DNA of 23,400 bases, taken from assembly GCA_024364805.1 (NCBI GenBank), contig CM044488.1, positions 72,602,152 to 72,625,551 on the forward strand. The letters run 5' to 3'. Of the stretch, positions 10,100 to 20,083 are shown in pieces. The notes under the pieces were generated by a model. The model saw only the letters and a list, made by a program, of their open reading frames with translations, did not search any database and had not been told where the DNA came from. The position numbers and the translations under genes are program-made. How positions within the stretch are numbered: the first letter of the stretch is position 1; each line of letters opens with the position of its first letter. This DNA is from Euprymna scolopes. Lineage: Eukaryota > Mollusca > Cephalopoda > Sepiida > Sepiolidae.

Positions 10100-11185
10100 G
10101 GGTGATAGCGTCTGTAGCGCCAAATAATTAGCATTTGGCAAAGAAGAAAGGTGCGAATATGAAAAAATGCTGAGACTCGCCGAGACATTTAGGGCGATTA
10201 AGGCACAATTATACCTTTGCGGAACTGAACAAAAAATTTAAAATTATTATTTACATAAGTTAAGAATCGAGGATAGTGAAAATATTGTTGTGACTAAAGA
10301 CCGAGTAAAACGCCTTTAGCTAAAGCCATCAAGTATGAATCGAAAAAAGATCACAAAGGGAGCAGATCGAAAGTTAACACTGTCATCGATGAAAAGATGT
10401 CAATTAGAGGAATTTTGTTATATTCAATGTTCACCCCAAACAATGCACAGTGCCACTTTGAAGTAGGGGGCTACTATCGAGGACATATTTGCAGATATAT
10501 TATGAAGGGAGATGACTAGCAAGATGACTGTTCACATCACACTTGAACTTCTGCATGTCAGTACAGTTGGGAAAGCAGAATCCTGGAAGAGAGTTCCAAA
10601 GTCGAGCAGTTTTGGGGAAGAAACTGTTGGAGTAGAAGGCTTTCTTACACCTAGGGATATATACTGTGTAGGGGTGGGATTTAGCTGCTTGTCGAGTTTG
10701 TCGGGGTATTTACATCGATGGAGTACAAGTGCTTGTAGTTCGTCAGAGCAGTTACCATTAAGAGATTATAAGCAGCACATTAACAAAGTCGTGTAATAGG
10801 CAAAATTTGTTCTGCCCTCCAAGACAAGCGAAGGTAACCAACGATAAATTACATTGCATACTGGTTGAGACGATGCCGAGTAATCATGTTAAACGCAGAG
10901 TGAATTTAAGAGTCGAATTTAGACAGAGATTAAATAGAATTTAGGAGTTGAGCACACATTTTTTTAAGATGAGGGGAAAATTGTTTTCACACAAATCGAA
11001 GAAACCCTAAATTATTATCCAAACGCAAAGACACTATTCCCTTTTTACAAAATCAAAATGAGTACCTTTATATACCAGATCGAAGGAAAATAAATATCAT
11101 CTTAAACACAAAAAGAGTGTTGTAATTTTAAATTTCCTAGTTTTTTTTTGATTTTACCATTTTTTTGTTTCTTCACGTGTCTATG
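10100..11185. repeat. Dispersed repeat family B, copy 2 (interrupted)
   Basis: The left block (about 10185-10410) matches 5885-6090, including AACACTGTCATCGATGAAAA (10377-10396). The right blocks (about 10870-11180) match 6250-6580, including CGCAGAGTGAATTTAA (10893-10908) and AAATTTCCTAG (11130-11140) before TTTGTTTCTTCA. Between them a minus-strand LINE fragment replaces about 150 bases present in copy 1. The repeat is thus older than that insertion. Confidence 0.65.
10441..10870 (-). mobile_element. LINE 3' end (CR1/Jockey-like), different subfamily
   Basis: On the minus strand, NGNCSDELQALVLHRCKYP (about 10700-10762) is followed in another frame by FYSNSFFPKTARLWNSLPGF (about 10572-10640) and MQKFKCDVNSHLASHLPS (about 10505-10560). 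FFPRTARLWNSLP and the closing FK..VN.HL are the classic C-terminus of this LINE group. The protein end lacks the family J tail signature, so it is a separate subfamily. Only about the last 120 codons are present, with a frame change in the middle. It is embedded in family B copy 2. Confidence 0.75.
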
Positions 11186-11261
11186 CTTCCTTAATTTTTC
11201 CTGAAAAACAAAACATAACGCGACATGAAATATGGCGCGGACGTTTCGACTCAATGCTATG

Positions 11262-12862
11262 AAGCCTCTTCCAAAGAATGGATTTCATCAACTTGGCATC
11301 CTCGAAAACGGTTAAATGGTACAGACACTATCAAACCAACAGAAAGAGAAGATAGGAAAAGAATACCCGAGAAGAACTCGAAAACTCTTGGAAACTTGAT
11401 TATATAGGATAAGCCTAAAAATAAGAATCAACACCTGGGCAGTATCAATAGGAAGATATTCTGGTCCCTTCATAGGCTGGACAAAAGAAGGAAACTAATA
11501 ATCATAAGCAATACACTAATCTTGCAGAATGATACTGACCGATTCTCTACGTGATAAGGACAAAAAAGACCACAGGTCTAGAAAGTATAAAAGATTTTGT
11601 GGATAACACAAAAAGAATTGAAATAAAAGATACCACGAACAGAGAAAGGCTGATCACTGTTACAAGAGCAATCGTCAATACGGATAAGATATAAACAGCA
11701 AAACGTGAAACGAAAAAACGAAAAAGGAAAAGTGAAAAAAAAAAACACATAGTCAATTCATAAGAATGGCAAGAGAAAACACTCGGAAATTACAAAGAAA
11801 ATGCCATGAGAACAGAAAAACAGAATCGCTACTGGCAGCTGCACATAACAATACGATTAAAACTAACTACATTAAAGCTAAAATAGATAAAACTAAAGAA
11901 AAAAAGTAAATATAGACTCTGGAGATAAAGAGACGAAAATCACATAAGTGAATGCAGTAACTAGCCTAGTAGCCATTCTGGCACAAACACGACACCGCAG
12001 GGAAGGAAGTTCACTGGGTATTATGCAAACGACTGTATTTCGAACACATAGACAAATGATACAGATACAAACCTAAGACAGTACTGGAGAATGAAATCAC
12101 AACATTTTATGAGACATAAAAGTACAACCAGAGAAACACATCCAAGCAAGGAATAGAATGTCATAGTAATTAATAGCAGAGTAAAGATTAAAGAGGTGTG
12201 TGTGTGTGGGGGGGAAACGAAGCAAATATACGGAACTGTTCACATGACTGAGAGATGAAGAAAGTCAATATAATAGAAATGATCATAGGAGCACTAGAAA
12301 CAATACTGAAAAACAGTGAAGAAAGACTAGGAGAAACTGGAATCGCAACCTGATACTATAGAATAGACAGTAATGATGAAAACGTCGAAAACCAACTCAC
12401 GTAGAAGATGTATCCGCCACATAGAGGTTGTAACAAAAAAAAGAAAAGAAAGTAAAACATGCAAAGAACACGCATAACACCCTCATCTAAAAAGGTATCG
12501 ATCTCAGCTGGTGCCACACAAAGTAGTCGTGAAAGATCATAGCGGAAAACGAGAACGGAGGGCACTGGCTAGACTTCCACTGAAAGAGTGCGGAGATTAC
12601 TGGAAACTTGGGGAGGCTAATTACCACCAAGATCCTAAAGATCAATTGTCGCTGCCAGAAGAAACTCAATGGTAAACGACGCTTGCGATAACTCCAAGTC
12701 GTTTGCAACGTCAAAAAATGGTGAAGAGTAATATAAATCTGGTCACTCAGACATCAGGGAACCACACCTGTTATTATCAGTGATGGTTACCTGTGTGGTA
12801 ACTCCTAGTGAATTGTTGTTGCTGTTGTTGTTGATGATGCTGCTGCTGATGATGATGATGCA
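11262..12862 (+). mobile_element. R2-type LINE, C-terminal third plus 3' end
   Basis: Plus-strand fragments match the late part of LINE proteins often annotated as R2-like: LGILENG near 11298-11320, RINTWAVSIGRYSGPFIGWT (11424-11483), then ISNTLILQNDTDRF near 11503-11545 and NTRKLQRKCHEN near 11778-11815. The stretch VNIIEMIIGALETILKN, continuing to GETGIAT, lies at 12264-12345; relatives usually read 'V.VIPIVIGALGTI.K'. In relatives this region carries a zinc knuckle and a restriction-like endonuclease, but neither is clearly preserved here. RVRRLLETWGG at 12585-12617 echoes the family's closing 'ILRKVLE.WGDLL'. The fragment ends in a TTG/GAT-rich tail near 12813-12861. Many frame changes are present. 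Confidence 0.6.
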
Positions 12863-12949
12863 AACTGAAGAAAGTAACAAAAAAGAAAATGATAAACTTC
12901 CTGGGAAATGAAAGAACAAACAAAAAGTCATTCAATCGAGAGGACCGGA

Positions 12950-13660
12950 TGTGATAATAAATAACAAGAAAGGAAAATATGTCAAATCGTAGCACCATTC
13001 CAGAAGATCAAATGGTTAAGCTGAAGGCATAGTGGGGTGACATATGGTAGTGATCGTTACCTACTGTCCCAAAGCGCCAGGATGCAAAACAAACTAAGAA
13101 AATACACGGAACTTAACACAGAACTGAAAAGAAATTTGAAGCATGAAAAAAATTACTGTAATACTTATAATTATAGGAGTGTTAGGAACAGCCCCCCCCC
13201 AAAAAAAAGAAAAAAGGGGAACAACTAGAAGAAATTGAAATAAACGCTTGATATTGCTGTAAAACATACAACGTACGGTACTGATAAAAAACCTTGAAAT
13301 AATAATGAAGCTCCTCAAATGCGGAAACCAGCCCCCATAACAAAGTAACGCCAATTAACTATAGGAAAGTGGAAATAGAACAAAGAATATAGAGAGACCA
13401 TTACACGAATCCGAGGGCACTGAAACTGTCAGAAATTTCATAATCCGATCGCCGGACCCCCTAACGGTGGCACCAACTTAGCTGGTACCATATAAAATGG
13501 TAAATACAGAAGAGAGCCAGCACCGTCTAGGTATCTATGGCGAGGAGAGTACTGGAATACTGGAGACACTAAAATTCCAGACTAAGCCAATAGCCGTTAC
13601 CAGCAAGAAATAAATTGCAAACGGCTATTATGATAACGCAAAGTGATTTTCAACGTTTAT
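12950..13660 (+). mobile_element. Second R2-type LINE 3' fragment
   Basis: ITVILIIIGVLGTA (about 13152-13193) matches the same 'VIPIIIGVLGT' box seen at 12264 in the previous fragment. ARRVLEYW (13540-13563) matches the terminal box. The sequence around TAGCTGGTACCATATAAAAT (13479-13498) aligns with CAGCTGGTGCCACACAAAGT (12507-12526), and the stretch up to about 13655 aligns with about 12650-12725. The fragment has the same orientation as its neighbour, so this is either a second insertion or a duplication. A C10 run (13191-13200) followed by an A run disrupts the frame. Confidence 0.55.
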
Positions 13661-14540
13661 CAAAAGAGATAGAGAGTGCTGGAATACCCTGGCAGACTTT
13701 GCACCGTAAGAGAATAGAGATCACCGGTGGACATTTCATTTAATGGAGCGTTGAAGAGACTTGTTGGATTATGCATGCTGGTGTTTCCAAGAATACCATA
13801 ACATAATAATACAACATAAACGCAAGCACATACACATATATAGATACACACACAACTGAATGGAGAATACTGGAGCATTGGAGAGACGCGTTCTTACGCA
13901 CACAGTGGCATACACCATCACCCGTTGCTTTTTGCTTTCAACACTAAAAACAATAATGTTAAAAACTTATACGCACAAAGCCGAAACTATTTTGTAGGGT
14001 TATTGCATCCCATCAACACACAACACCGAAGGGAGTACGCGGAAGCGTTAAAGACACTTGCCTTCACACCCAGAGGTGTACTCTCCACATGTCACTATTT
14101 GTCGTATTCAAAGTGCTAAAATAAAAATTAAGAAAGCCTTCTAAATTCATACTAGAAGTACAAGTTTGACCGAATGAGAACAACCTACCATGTGGGGTTG
14201 AATAAACATTTCTATTCAAAATAGCGTCTAGGCGACAGAGTTGCCATAAATATTCCCAAATTCGAAAAACATACATTAGAAGAAGGCCGAACGTTATATC
14301 GGCCAAAATGCCGTGGATATAACAACCAAAATGAAAATAATATAAATTATGCAGATTATCAATCATCATATAAAAGAAATCTGAATTGATGATAAAAAAT
14401 ATGATGCGAAATAACAGACAACCGAAGGAAGCATGCAGGAGCATTGGGGAGACTTGTTGGTACATTCCATCAACAGCTTCTGGATAATTTTAAAGCACTG
14501 TTGCTAATTATGATGATGATGATGATGATGATGATGACAG
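13661..14540 (+). mobile_element. Stacked R2-type LINE 3' ends with (GAT)n tail
   Basis: Three further echoes of the terminal box lie in line on the same strand: RVLEYPGRL (13673-13699), WRILEHWRDAF (13861-13893) and MQEHWGDLL (14433-14459). A pure ATG/GAT run at 14510-14537 ends the block, as in the fragment ending near 12862. The sequence between is not recognisable protein. I read it as several decayed 3' ends of one family lying head to tail. Each echo is only about 10 residues, so individual calls are weak while the series is more persuasive. Confidence 0.4.
14277..14310 (+). other. Degenerate hammerhead-like motif
   Basis: TAGAAGA (14277-14283), an extra A, GGCCGA (14285-14290) pairing with TCGGCC (14299-14304) over 8 nt, then AAAATG. 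It follows the pattern at 8166-8201 but two bases of CTGANGA and the first G of GAAA have changed. The 6-bp stem II is still perfect. Confidence 0.35.
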
Positions 14541-15055
14541 AAGAAATGGTGGAAATGTTGATTAATAGCCATAATTAAAAGTCTGAGATGAACGCGAAAC
14601 TAAGAAAAATAATAAAATTTAAATTGGCCGCACATTATCGCGATAACAAGCAAAAGAGAAAATGAAATAAAGATACCGTTGACAACAACTATTGTAATTA
14701 TGCTAATGTAACAACAACGACGACAACAGTCATAACGGTTGCCACCGAGGCGTTGTTGGTAAAGGAGAGCGATGGAGACGGAGGCGGGGAAGTTCTCGTG
14801 TCTCTTTCAGCTTTTAGTCAGAGGGGAAACTGATTGAATCACTTTTGTCGCCCTTTCTCAGCTATAGCATCGCTTTGCGCGTCTTTTTGTCCTCTTTCTG
14901 GTTTCTTCTACTTTCACTTTCACTTTCTGGTCTACTTTCATTTCTATTTATACTTTCACTTTTAGTTTAATTTTTCACTTTTTGCTTTCCTCTTTCTCAA
15001 ACTCTCCTATTCCTAAATATCTTCTTTCTTTCTTATTTTCTGTCTTTCTTTCTCC
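14541..15055. other. No gene seen; C/T-rich to the right
   Basis: From about 14700 to 14800 the sequence is less AT-rich and has several CpGs, but no open frame of note. From about 14880 the plus strand becomes pyrimidine-rich with a loose ACTTTC hexamer repeat, leading into the TATC microsatellite. Confidence 0.5.
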
Positions 15056-15088
<33 letters not shown>

Positions 15089-15089
15089 A

Positions 15090-15183
<94 letters not shown>
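15056..15183. repeat. Compound microsatellite (TATC)n(TC)n(TA)n
   Basis: About 19 TATC units with one interruption near 15087, then a TC run (about 15133-15161) and a TA run (15162-15183). Confidence 0.97.
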
Positions 15184-15580
15184 GTACGAAAATATATTTA
15201 TTACAGATAAGTTTACACAGAGACGTTTATATTTTATTCCACGAGAAATAATTTCAATTATCCTAATAACATTTCCTAATAATAAAACATAAGCGTTTTT
15301 ATGTAGCTTACTTGCCACAAATATATTTTTACACTACTGTTAAGCTCTGCTCATATATTGAGAACTGTTATTTATCATTCTCGATTTTTACATTTTTGCA
15401 CGGCTAAATGACATTGAGACACTCGACAGATTACAGGTTAAGCCATTGTAAACCTGCTCAATACGTAGATGGGTGACAATGTGCAAATAACAGGCTTAGG
15501 AAGTAAAATGCTATCTAGGTTTATAAATGAATTATTTAGAGTGTAACTGGTGACAGACCAGCGGTGAATCAGAAAATTGA
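15184..15580. other. No recognisable feature
   Basis: AT-rich with stops in all frames and no family resemblance to other parts of the window. Confidence 0.55.
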
Positions 15581-15680
15581 TGAAAGAGAAAGAGAGAGAG
15601 AGAGAGAGTAAGAGAGAATAAGAAGAGAATAAGAGAGATGGTAAGAGAAATAGGAGTTTGAGAGAAAGAGTGAGAGAATG
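15581..15680. repeat. Purine-rich (GA)n tract
   Basis: A GA run at about 15592-15608 continues as an imperfect AGAGAATAAG-type purine tract to about 15680. Confidence 0.85.
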
Positions 15681-15734
15681 AGCGTTAAAAGGAGCGTGGG
15701 AGTAAGAGAAGATACCTTTAAATATATTTCTTTT

Positions 15735-15960
15735 CTTTGTTCTAACTTTCAGACACTGCGTTTTGCTTTTCTGTCTTTCTTTCTATTGACCTTCTTTTCG
15801 TCTATTTTGTCTCTGCGATTCTTTATTTCTTTCTGTCTTTACTTTCTTTATTTTCTCTTTTTATTGTCTCCGGTTTTCTTTCTTTATGGCTGTTTTCATC
15901 GGTTTTTTTTATTATTCTTTCTGTAATTTTTCGTTGCTATTTCTTTCGATCTTTATTTTT
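15735..15960. repeat. Pyrimidine-rich low-complexity tract
   Basis: Mostly T and C on the plus strand, with repeated TTTCTTTC. Open frames across it are low-complexity Phe/Leu/Ser and not credible genes. Confidence 0.8.
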
Positions 15961-16008
15961 TCTTTTATACTCTCTGCGACATAGTGCGTATGAGCGTGTG
16001 GAAAGTAT

Positions 16009-16069
16009 CAGCAGCAGCAAATAGATTAGCAGCAACAGTAGCAGCAACAGCAGCAGCAGCAGCAGCAGA
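16009..16069. repeat. (CAG)n/(CAA) microsatellite
   Basis: CAG with CAA interruptions, purest at 16049-16068. The reverse strand reads as poly-Leu. There is no sign that it lies in a real exon. Confidence 0.9.
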
Positions 16070-16570
16070 AAAACACCCATATGCAAATTAGGAAGTGTGC
16101 GCGAGAAGAGGAAGGAAAGAAAAAAAGAGAGAAAATTCAACACGTGCTCGAGAAGAACGGTCGTGTTAGGACGCAGGCTAGAAATGGCCGGCATACGGCC
16201 GGCGTGAGGTCAGAGAAAGAAAGTTGACCTCAAAGAAAATGGACGTGTAAATAGCAAGGACAAGAATGGGCCAGTTGTGACCGGCAATGCGACGGGAGGA
16301 AGGTAACGCGGCTTCGTAAAATCACCATTTGGCAGCGAGAGACTTATTTTTTTAAAGGAGTAGCGAAAGTAAAAGTAATATATATAAAAAAAATGTTATT
16401 GAATAAGAAAAAAAATGCCGGCTCAGATTTTTATTTATTTATTTGCTTTGTTTGATTGTCCATTTGCGACGTTGCGGCCACGATGCATGTCTTTGTTTTC
16501 TGTCGTTTTTTAGTTTTAGTTCTTTCCTTTCAAGACTAATCTCCCTCTTTTAGTTTTTGTTATGTTGTTG
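16070..16570. other. CpG-bearing island with small hairpins, no gene seen
   Basis: Bases 16130-16320 hold more G, C and CpG than the surroundings. GGCCGGC occurs twice around ATAC (16186-16192, 16197-16203) and can self-pair. GAGGTCA (16206-16212) and TGACCTC (16225-16231) form a 7-bp hairpin. CACGTG lies at 16141-16146. AAGGTAACG near 16300-16308 fits a splice donor. A short untranslated first exon is conceivable but unsupported by any protein or promoter element. Confidence 0.35.
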
Positions 16571-16602
16571 CTCCCGGGCAAAGCCAGAAAATAAACTAGT
16601 TG

Positions 16603-16670
<68 letters not shown>
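16571..16670 (+). repeat. (ATT)n microsatellite with retroposon-like lead-in
   Basis: About 22 ATT units (16604-16670) follow CTCCCGGGCAAAGCCAGAAA and then AATAAACTAGTTG. A short GC-containing lead-in before a long trinucleotide run looks like the 3' end of a retroposon with a simple-repeat tail. The body upstream is not recognised. Confidence 0.7.
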
Positions 16671-17190
16671 GAATATGTTTCGTAAGTCTAAACGGAATGC
16701 CACCTAAAGTAGGTATTTTAGAATGAAATATTTATAAACGAATTAATGAGTGTTAACTTGATAGAATGGAATTTTATTCTGACAATTATGTTTTCACTTG
16801 GAAAAAGAATTTAGAAGCAAGAGGCAAGTTGGAATGTGGGAGTAATAAATTGATTATGTGAAAACCATTAGATGATGACGTAATAAATTAGAAATACAGT
16901 TTCAGATATAGACGTGGAGTTTAGTTAGTTTAAGAGAACAGTCGAATATCGGCCTTCGGCCTGACCGGATATGGAATTAGGTAATCCACTCAATACGACG
17001 AGTTGTGGGAAGGAGTTAAATTGCAACCCCGACAGAATAATTGAAGCAATTAAGAATGAAATATGAAATCATCAACTTTGTCCGGTGTTGTTAAGAAGAA
17101 GAGATAGCACAATGACAAAAGGTACACTGTTTGTATATATGCAACCTCTACCCCTCCCTCGCACGAGGAAACAAACGAGACGTTATATTC
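16671..17190. other. No recognisable feature
   Basis: No coding or repeat feature apart from a small imperfect hairpin around GGCCTTCGGCC (16951-16961). Confidence 0.55.
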
Positions 17191-17194
17191 ACCG

Positions 17195-18106
17195 ATGTTA
17201 TATAGAGAAGTATGCAGCATTTTGTCTGTGTTAGTGTTTTGGTTCTTGTTTATTTTTTTCGTCTTTATGTCTATCTTTATAGCTTTACATGTTTTGTTAT
17301 TTCTTCCATTTTTATCTTTCTTCCTTTCTATTCTTATATCTCGTTTGTTTAGTTGTTCGTTCGTCTTCTTGCTGTTCTCTTTCCACGTTAATTCTTATCT
17401 TTTTTTTTGCATTCTCTCTTTCTTTTTCGTTCTTTCTCTTGCATTCTTTCTTGCATTCTTTCTTTCTTTAAGCGTTTATCTGTATTTAATTTGTATGGCT
17501 TTGTCTCATTTTTCTTTCTTTTTTTCTTTCTTTTTCTTTCTTTCTTTCTTTCTTTACACATTCATCTCTACTTATTTTGTCACATTTTTCTTTCTTTCTT
17601 TCTTTTTTACCCGTTCATCTGAACTTATTTTAAATGTTTTGTCACATTTTCTTTCCTTTTTTCTTTCTTTCTTTTTTTCTTTACACGTTCATCTCTACTT
17701 ATTTTGTCACATTTTATTGCCACATTTTTCTTTCTTTCCTTTTTTCTTTCTGTTAATTCTTTCGTTCTTTTTCCTTCTTTATTTCTTTCTTTACACGTTC
17801 ATCTCTAATTATTTTGTATGGTTTTGTCACATTTTCCTTCTTTCTTTCTATGTTTATTATCTTTTTTCTTTTTGTCTTTATTCTTTCTTTCGTTCTTTTT
17901 TTCCACTTTCATGTCTCTATATTTTGTTTTATTCTTGTCTCTTGTTCTTTATTTCTTTCTCTCTTTCATTCCATATTAACCCTCACTTTGTTTTCTTATT
18001 CTTTATTTTTCTTTATTTATTTCCATGCGGCTCTTTCATCCTGTTTGTCATTTTTCCTTTTATTCATCCCTCCCTTCTTCTACCGACATTCTCCAATTAT
18101 CTTTAA
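17195..18106. repeat. Long T/C-rich minisatellite tract
   Basis: About 900 bp of almost uninterrupted pyrimidine on the plus strand. TTTCTTTC runs alternate with a core resembling ACACGTTCATCTCTACTTAT and then TTTTGTCACATTTT. Core copies start near 17557, 17608, 17683 and 17793, with a more diverged one near 17470. Because TTTC repeats lack stops, one frame stays open for 303 codons, but its translation is low-complexity Phe/Leu/Ser with no recognisable domain. I treat it as non-coding. Confidence 0.85.
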
Positions 18107-18547
18107 ACCTTCTGCTGCCGTTGCTGTTTCCCCCAATTTCCCCACCCGTTCCCCTTTTGTTGCCATTTTTCGCCATTAATCTTTATTCTTTCCTTTCTTT
18201 TAGAATTGACGAGGGAATCAAAATATATGCAAATCGAAAAGACACTCGTAAATAAAACCGTGATAACCTCTTCCATCTTCGCTCAAATTCTCTCTTTATT
18301 TTGGCGCCAAACTATTATAATAAGCGGGAAAAATTGTACGCTTCTCTCGAAAAATCTCATACATTTCCTGGGATCGGAATCGTATTTGTCATAGACGTCC
18401 AGATACAGCCCAGGATATGAGGTGACAATGGTAATGTTGATGTCGGTACGGCCTAAGCATTCGATGTGGCGTTTTCATAGCTCCAATTCTATTAAAGATT
18501 TGACCCGAATAACGCGTTTCTTCCCGCGAGTATCTTTTATTTTTTTA
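18107..18547. other. No recognisable feature
   Basis: Pyrimidine content falls after about 18200. No motif or repeat recognised. Confidence 0.5.
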
Positions 18548-18985
18548 CTAAGGGTCACCACTTATCAAGGTCATTCGTGTATAAGGATTATTGAGCGTCA
18601 GGTGGACGATCCTAGTGATGATTGGTACTGATGGTGGAAGTTTGGCAGAATTCGATTATTAAGGAGGCCTGCTCAACTAAAAGTTGTTCACATTGCACTT
18701 AAAAACAACAACGTTGTAGTCAGCTGGTATGCAGCCCCGCGTTACTTTGTTCCACGGGTAGTTCTGAGAAAAGAAAATTTGCCCACTCAGGTTCCGTTTA
18801 GTTTTAGGCACATAGATGCATAAGAGAAAAGTATTGACAGTGGTTGTAGCTAGACGAGCGCATACCACTGAAAATAATGGAATGATAGAGAAAGATAAAT
18901 GCGGTTTCTTCTGTCAGAAAGAGGCATTAAGAAGGGAAAAAAGGACATCGCCCACTAGATTACGAAGTTATGATTATATTGTAGC
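18548..18985 (-). mobile_element. LINE family J copy, 3' end
   Basis: On the minus strand, RLATTTVNTF then YVPKTKRNLSGQIFFSQN (about 18766-18860) parallels the C-terminal region of the LINE at 955-3118. GCIPADYNVVVFKCNVNNF (18677-18733) matches 'YFPADYNMIVFKSNASN' in the copy at 6585-7262. The tail signature, CCTTGATAAGTGGTGACC on the minus strand, lies near 18555-18572. Its upstream limit near 18945-18985 aligns with about 2585-2625 of the first copy. The fragment is 5'-truncated with several frame changes. Confidence 0.75.
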
Positions 18986-19139
18986 TTGTTGATTCGTACA
19001 CCATGCGTTTGCATTTAAAAAATAGATAAGCAAAAGAAATACATATCCTAAATGTATCGGCTTTGTAATGTTAAGCAGAATAGATTGTTTCATAGCAAGA
19101 CGTCGGTTTTACCCTTAACAAGAGTACTTGTCTTTTCTA

Positions 19140-20081
19140 CACCTACGAGATGCCTTTAATAAGTTTCCAGACTTTTTTGTACAAGCATTTAAAATTGTTG
19201 CAGACTCTTGAAAATTCAGTATGTTATTGCTATACATCTTATGAGATGACTGACCAATTTTTATGATTCAAGGTTCAAATGAACAGCTACAGCAGGAATT
19301 GGAATACACCCTACTAAAGCCTGATTCTCACAGTTGGTGAATTTCAGAAATGCCATCTGGACGTGAGGACACTTTAGAAGAAGGATATGCAATAAAATTC
19401 TATTTTAGACTTAGAAAAAATGCCACAGAAACGTATGGAATGCTTTAGACTGCTTTTGGAACATCTTACATTAATCCAGCATCAGTTTTGGAGTGACATA
19501 AGAGATTCAAGAAAGGCAGGAAGTCTGTGAGGAATGGGAGGGATGGTGAGATGCGTGGGAGGAGTAAAAAAGTCAGAAGAGCAGAGGTGATTAGCCAAAT
19601 AAAGAATTTCATGGATAAAGACCGTTGTGTGCTTATAGAGACAAAAGGTGCACAGTTTGATGTCAGTGTAGGAACAGCACACACAATTATTCGTGGGGAA
19701 CTGAATATCTTAAAGAGTTGCGCGAATGCACCAGGCCACAACTCCATTTTTGTCACAGACTATTTGACCAAGATGGGTATCCAGACAGTTCCTCGCTCTC
19801 CCTATAGTCCAGATCTTGCTCACTGTGATTTTTGGTTATTATCTAAGCCCAAGGAAAACCTTATAGGCTGTCCTTATGAGACAATTGAGGAGATGAATAA
19901 GGCTGTGACGAGGGTCATTGATACGCTCACACAAAAGCACTTCCATGGGGCCTTCCAGAAGTTGTTGCAACCGGAGAAGATTACTTCGAAGGATACTAGA
20001 GTTTCGTATGTGTACTATAAATAAAAGTATCCATGCGAAAAAGTCTAGAAACTTATTGAAAGAACCTCGTAGGTGGCGTGT
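19140..20081 (+). mobile_element. mariner DNA transposon, internally deleted
   Basis: The left end, CACCTACGAGATGCCTTTAA and then TAAGTTTCCAGACTTTTTT (19140-19176), is matched by the reverse complement of the right end, CACCTACGAGGTTCTTTCAA and then TAAGTTTCTAGACTTTTT (about 20038-20075). TA precedes the left end (19138-19139) and TA follows at 20082-20083, fitting a TA target duplication, although the right outer limit is a few bases uncertain. At about 940 bp it is shorter than the roughly 1.3 kb of a full mariner. It holds a mariner transposase pseudogene on the same strand. Confidence 0.85.
19350..20024 (+). pseudogene. mariner transposase pseudogene
   Basis: The reading frame starts MPSGREDTLEEGYAIKFYFR at 19350, the N-terminal helix-turn-helix end of a mariner transposase. 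It continues in the same frame to YSPDLAHCDFWLLSKPKENL and TLTQKHFHGAFQKLL. TAG at 19446 and TGA near 19491 interrupt it; relatives have Gln and Trp there. Between ILKSCA and NAPGHNS roughly 120 codons of the catalytic core are gone. The first catalytic Asp and the Asp of the usual HQDNAPGH box are lost, and only the third, in CDFW, remains. The DDE triad of the D,D34D type is thus destroyed, and mobilisation would need a transposase from elsewhere. Confidence 0.85.
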
Positions 20082-20083
20082 TA

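Noticed and set aside
12743-12998. Minus-strand frames with poly-Gln or poly-Asn/Ser
   Set aside because: They come from the TTG/GAT simple tail of a LINE, not from a host poly-Q protein.
14982-15251. Open frame of repeated Ser-Ile-Tyr-Leu
   Set aside because: Simple translation of the TATC/TC/TA microsatellite.
15937-16194. Minus-strand frame with a poly-Leu run, signal-peptide-like
   Set aside because: The Leu run is the reverse reading of the CAG microsatellite and nothing recognisable surrounds it.
14509-16670. A CRISPR-like array among the many short repeats
   Set aside because: All are uniform microsatellites without unique spacers, and the sequence is eukaryotic.
17195-18106. A 303-codon open frame with strongly hydrophobic translation
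   Set aside because: It lies wholly in a TTTC-rich tract that cannot easily make stops. The product is low-complexity Phe/Leu/Ser without a domain, and overlapping frames are open too.
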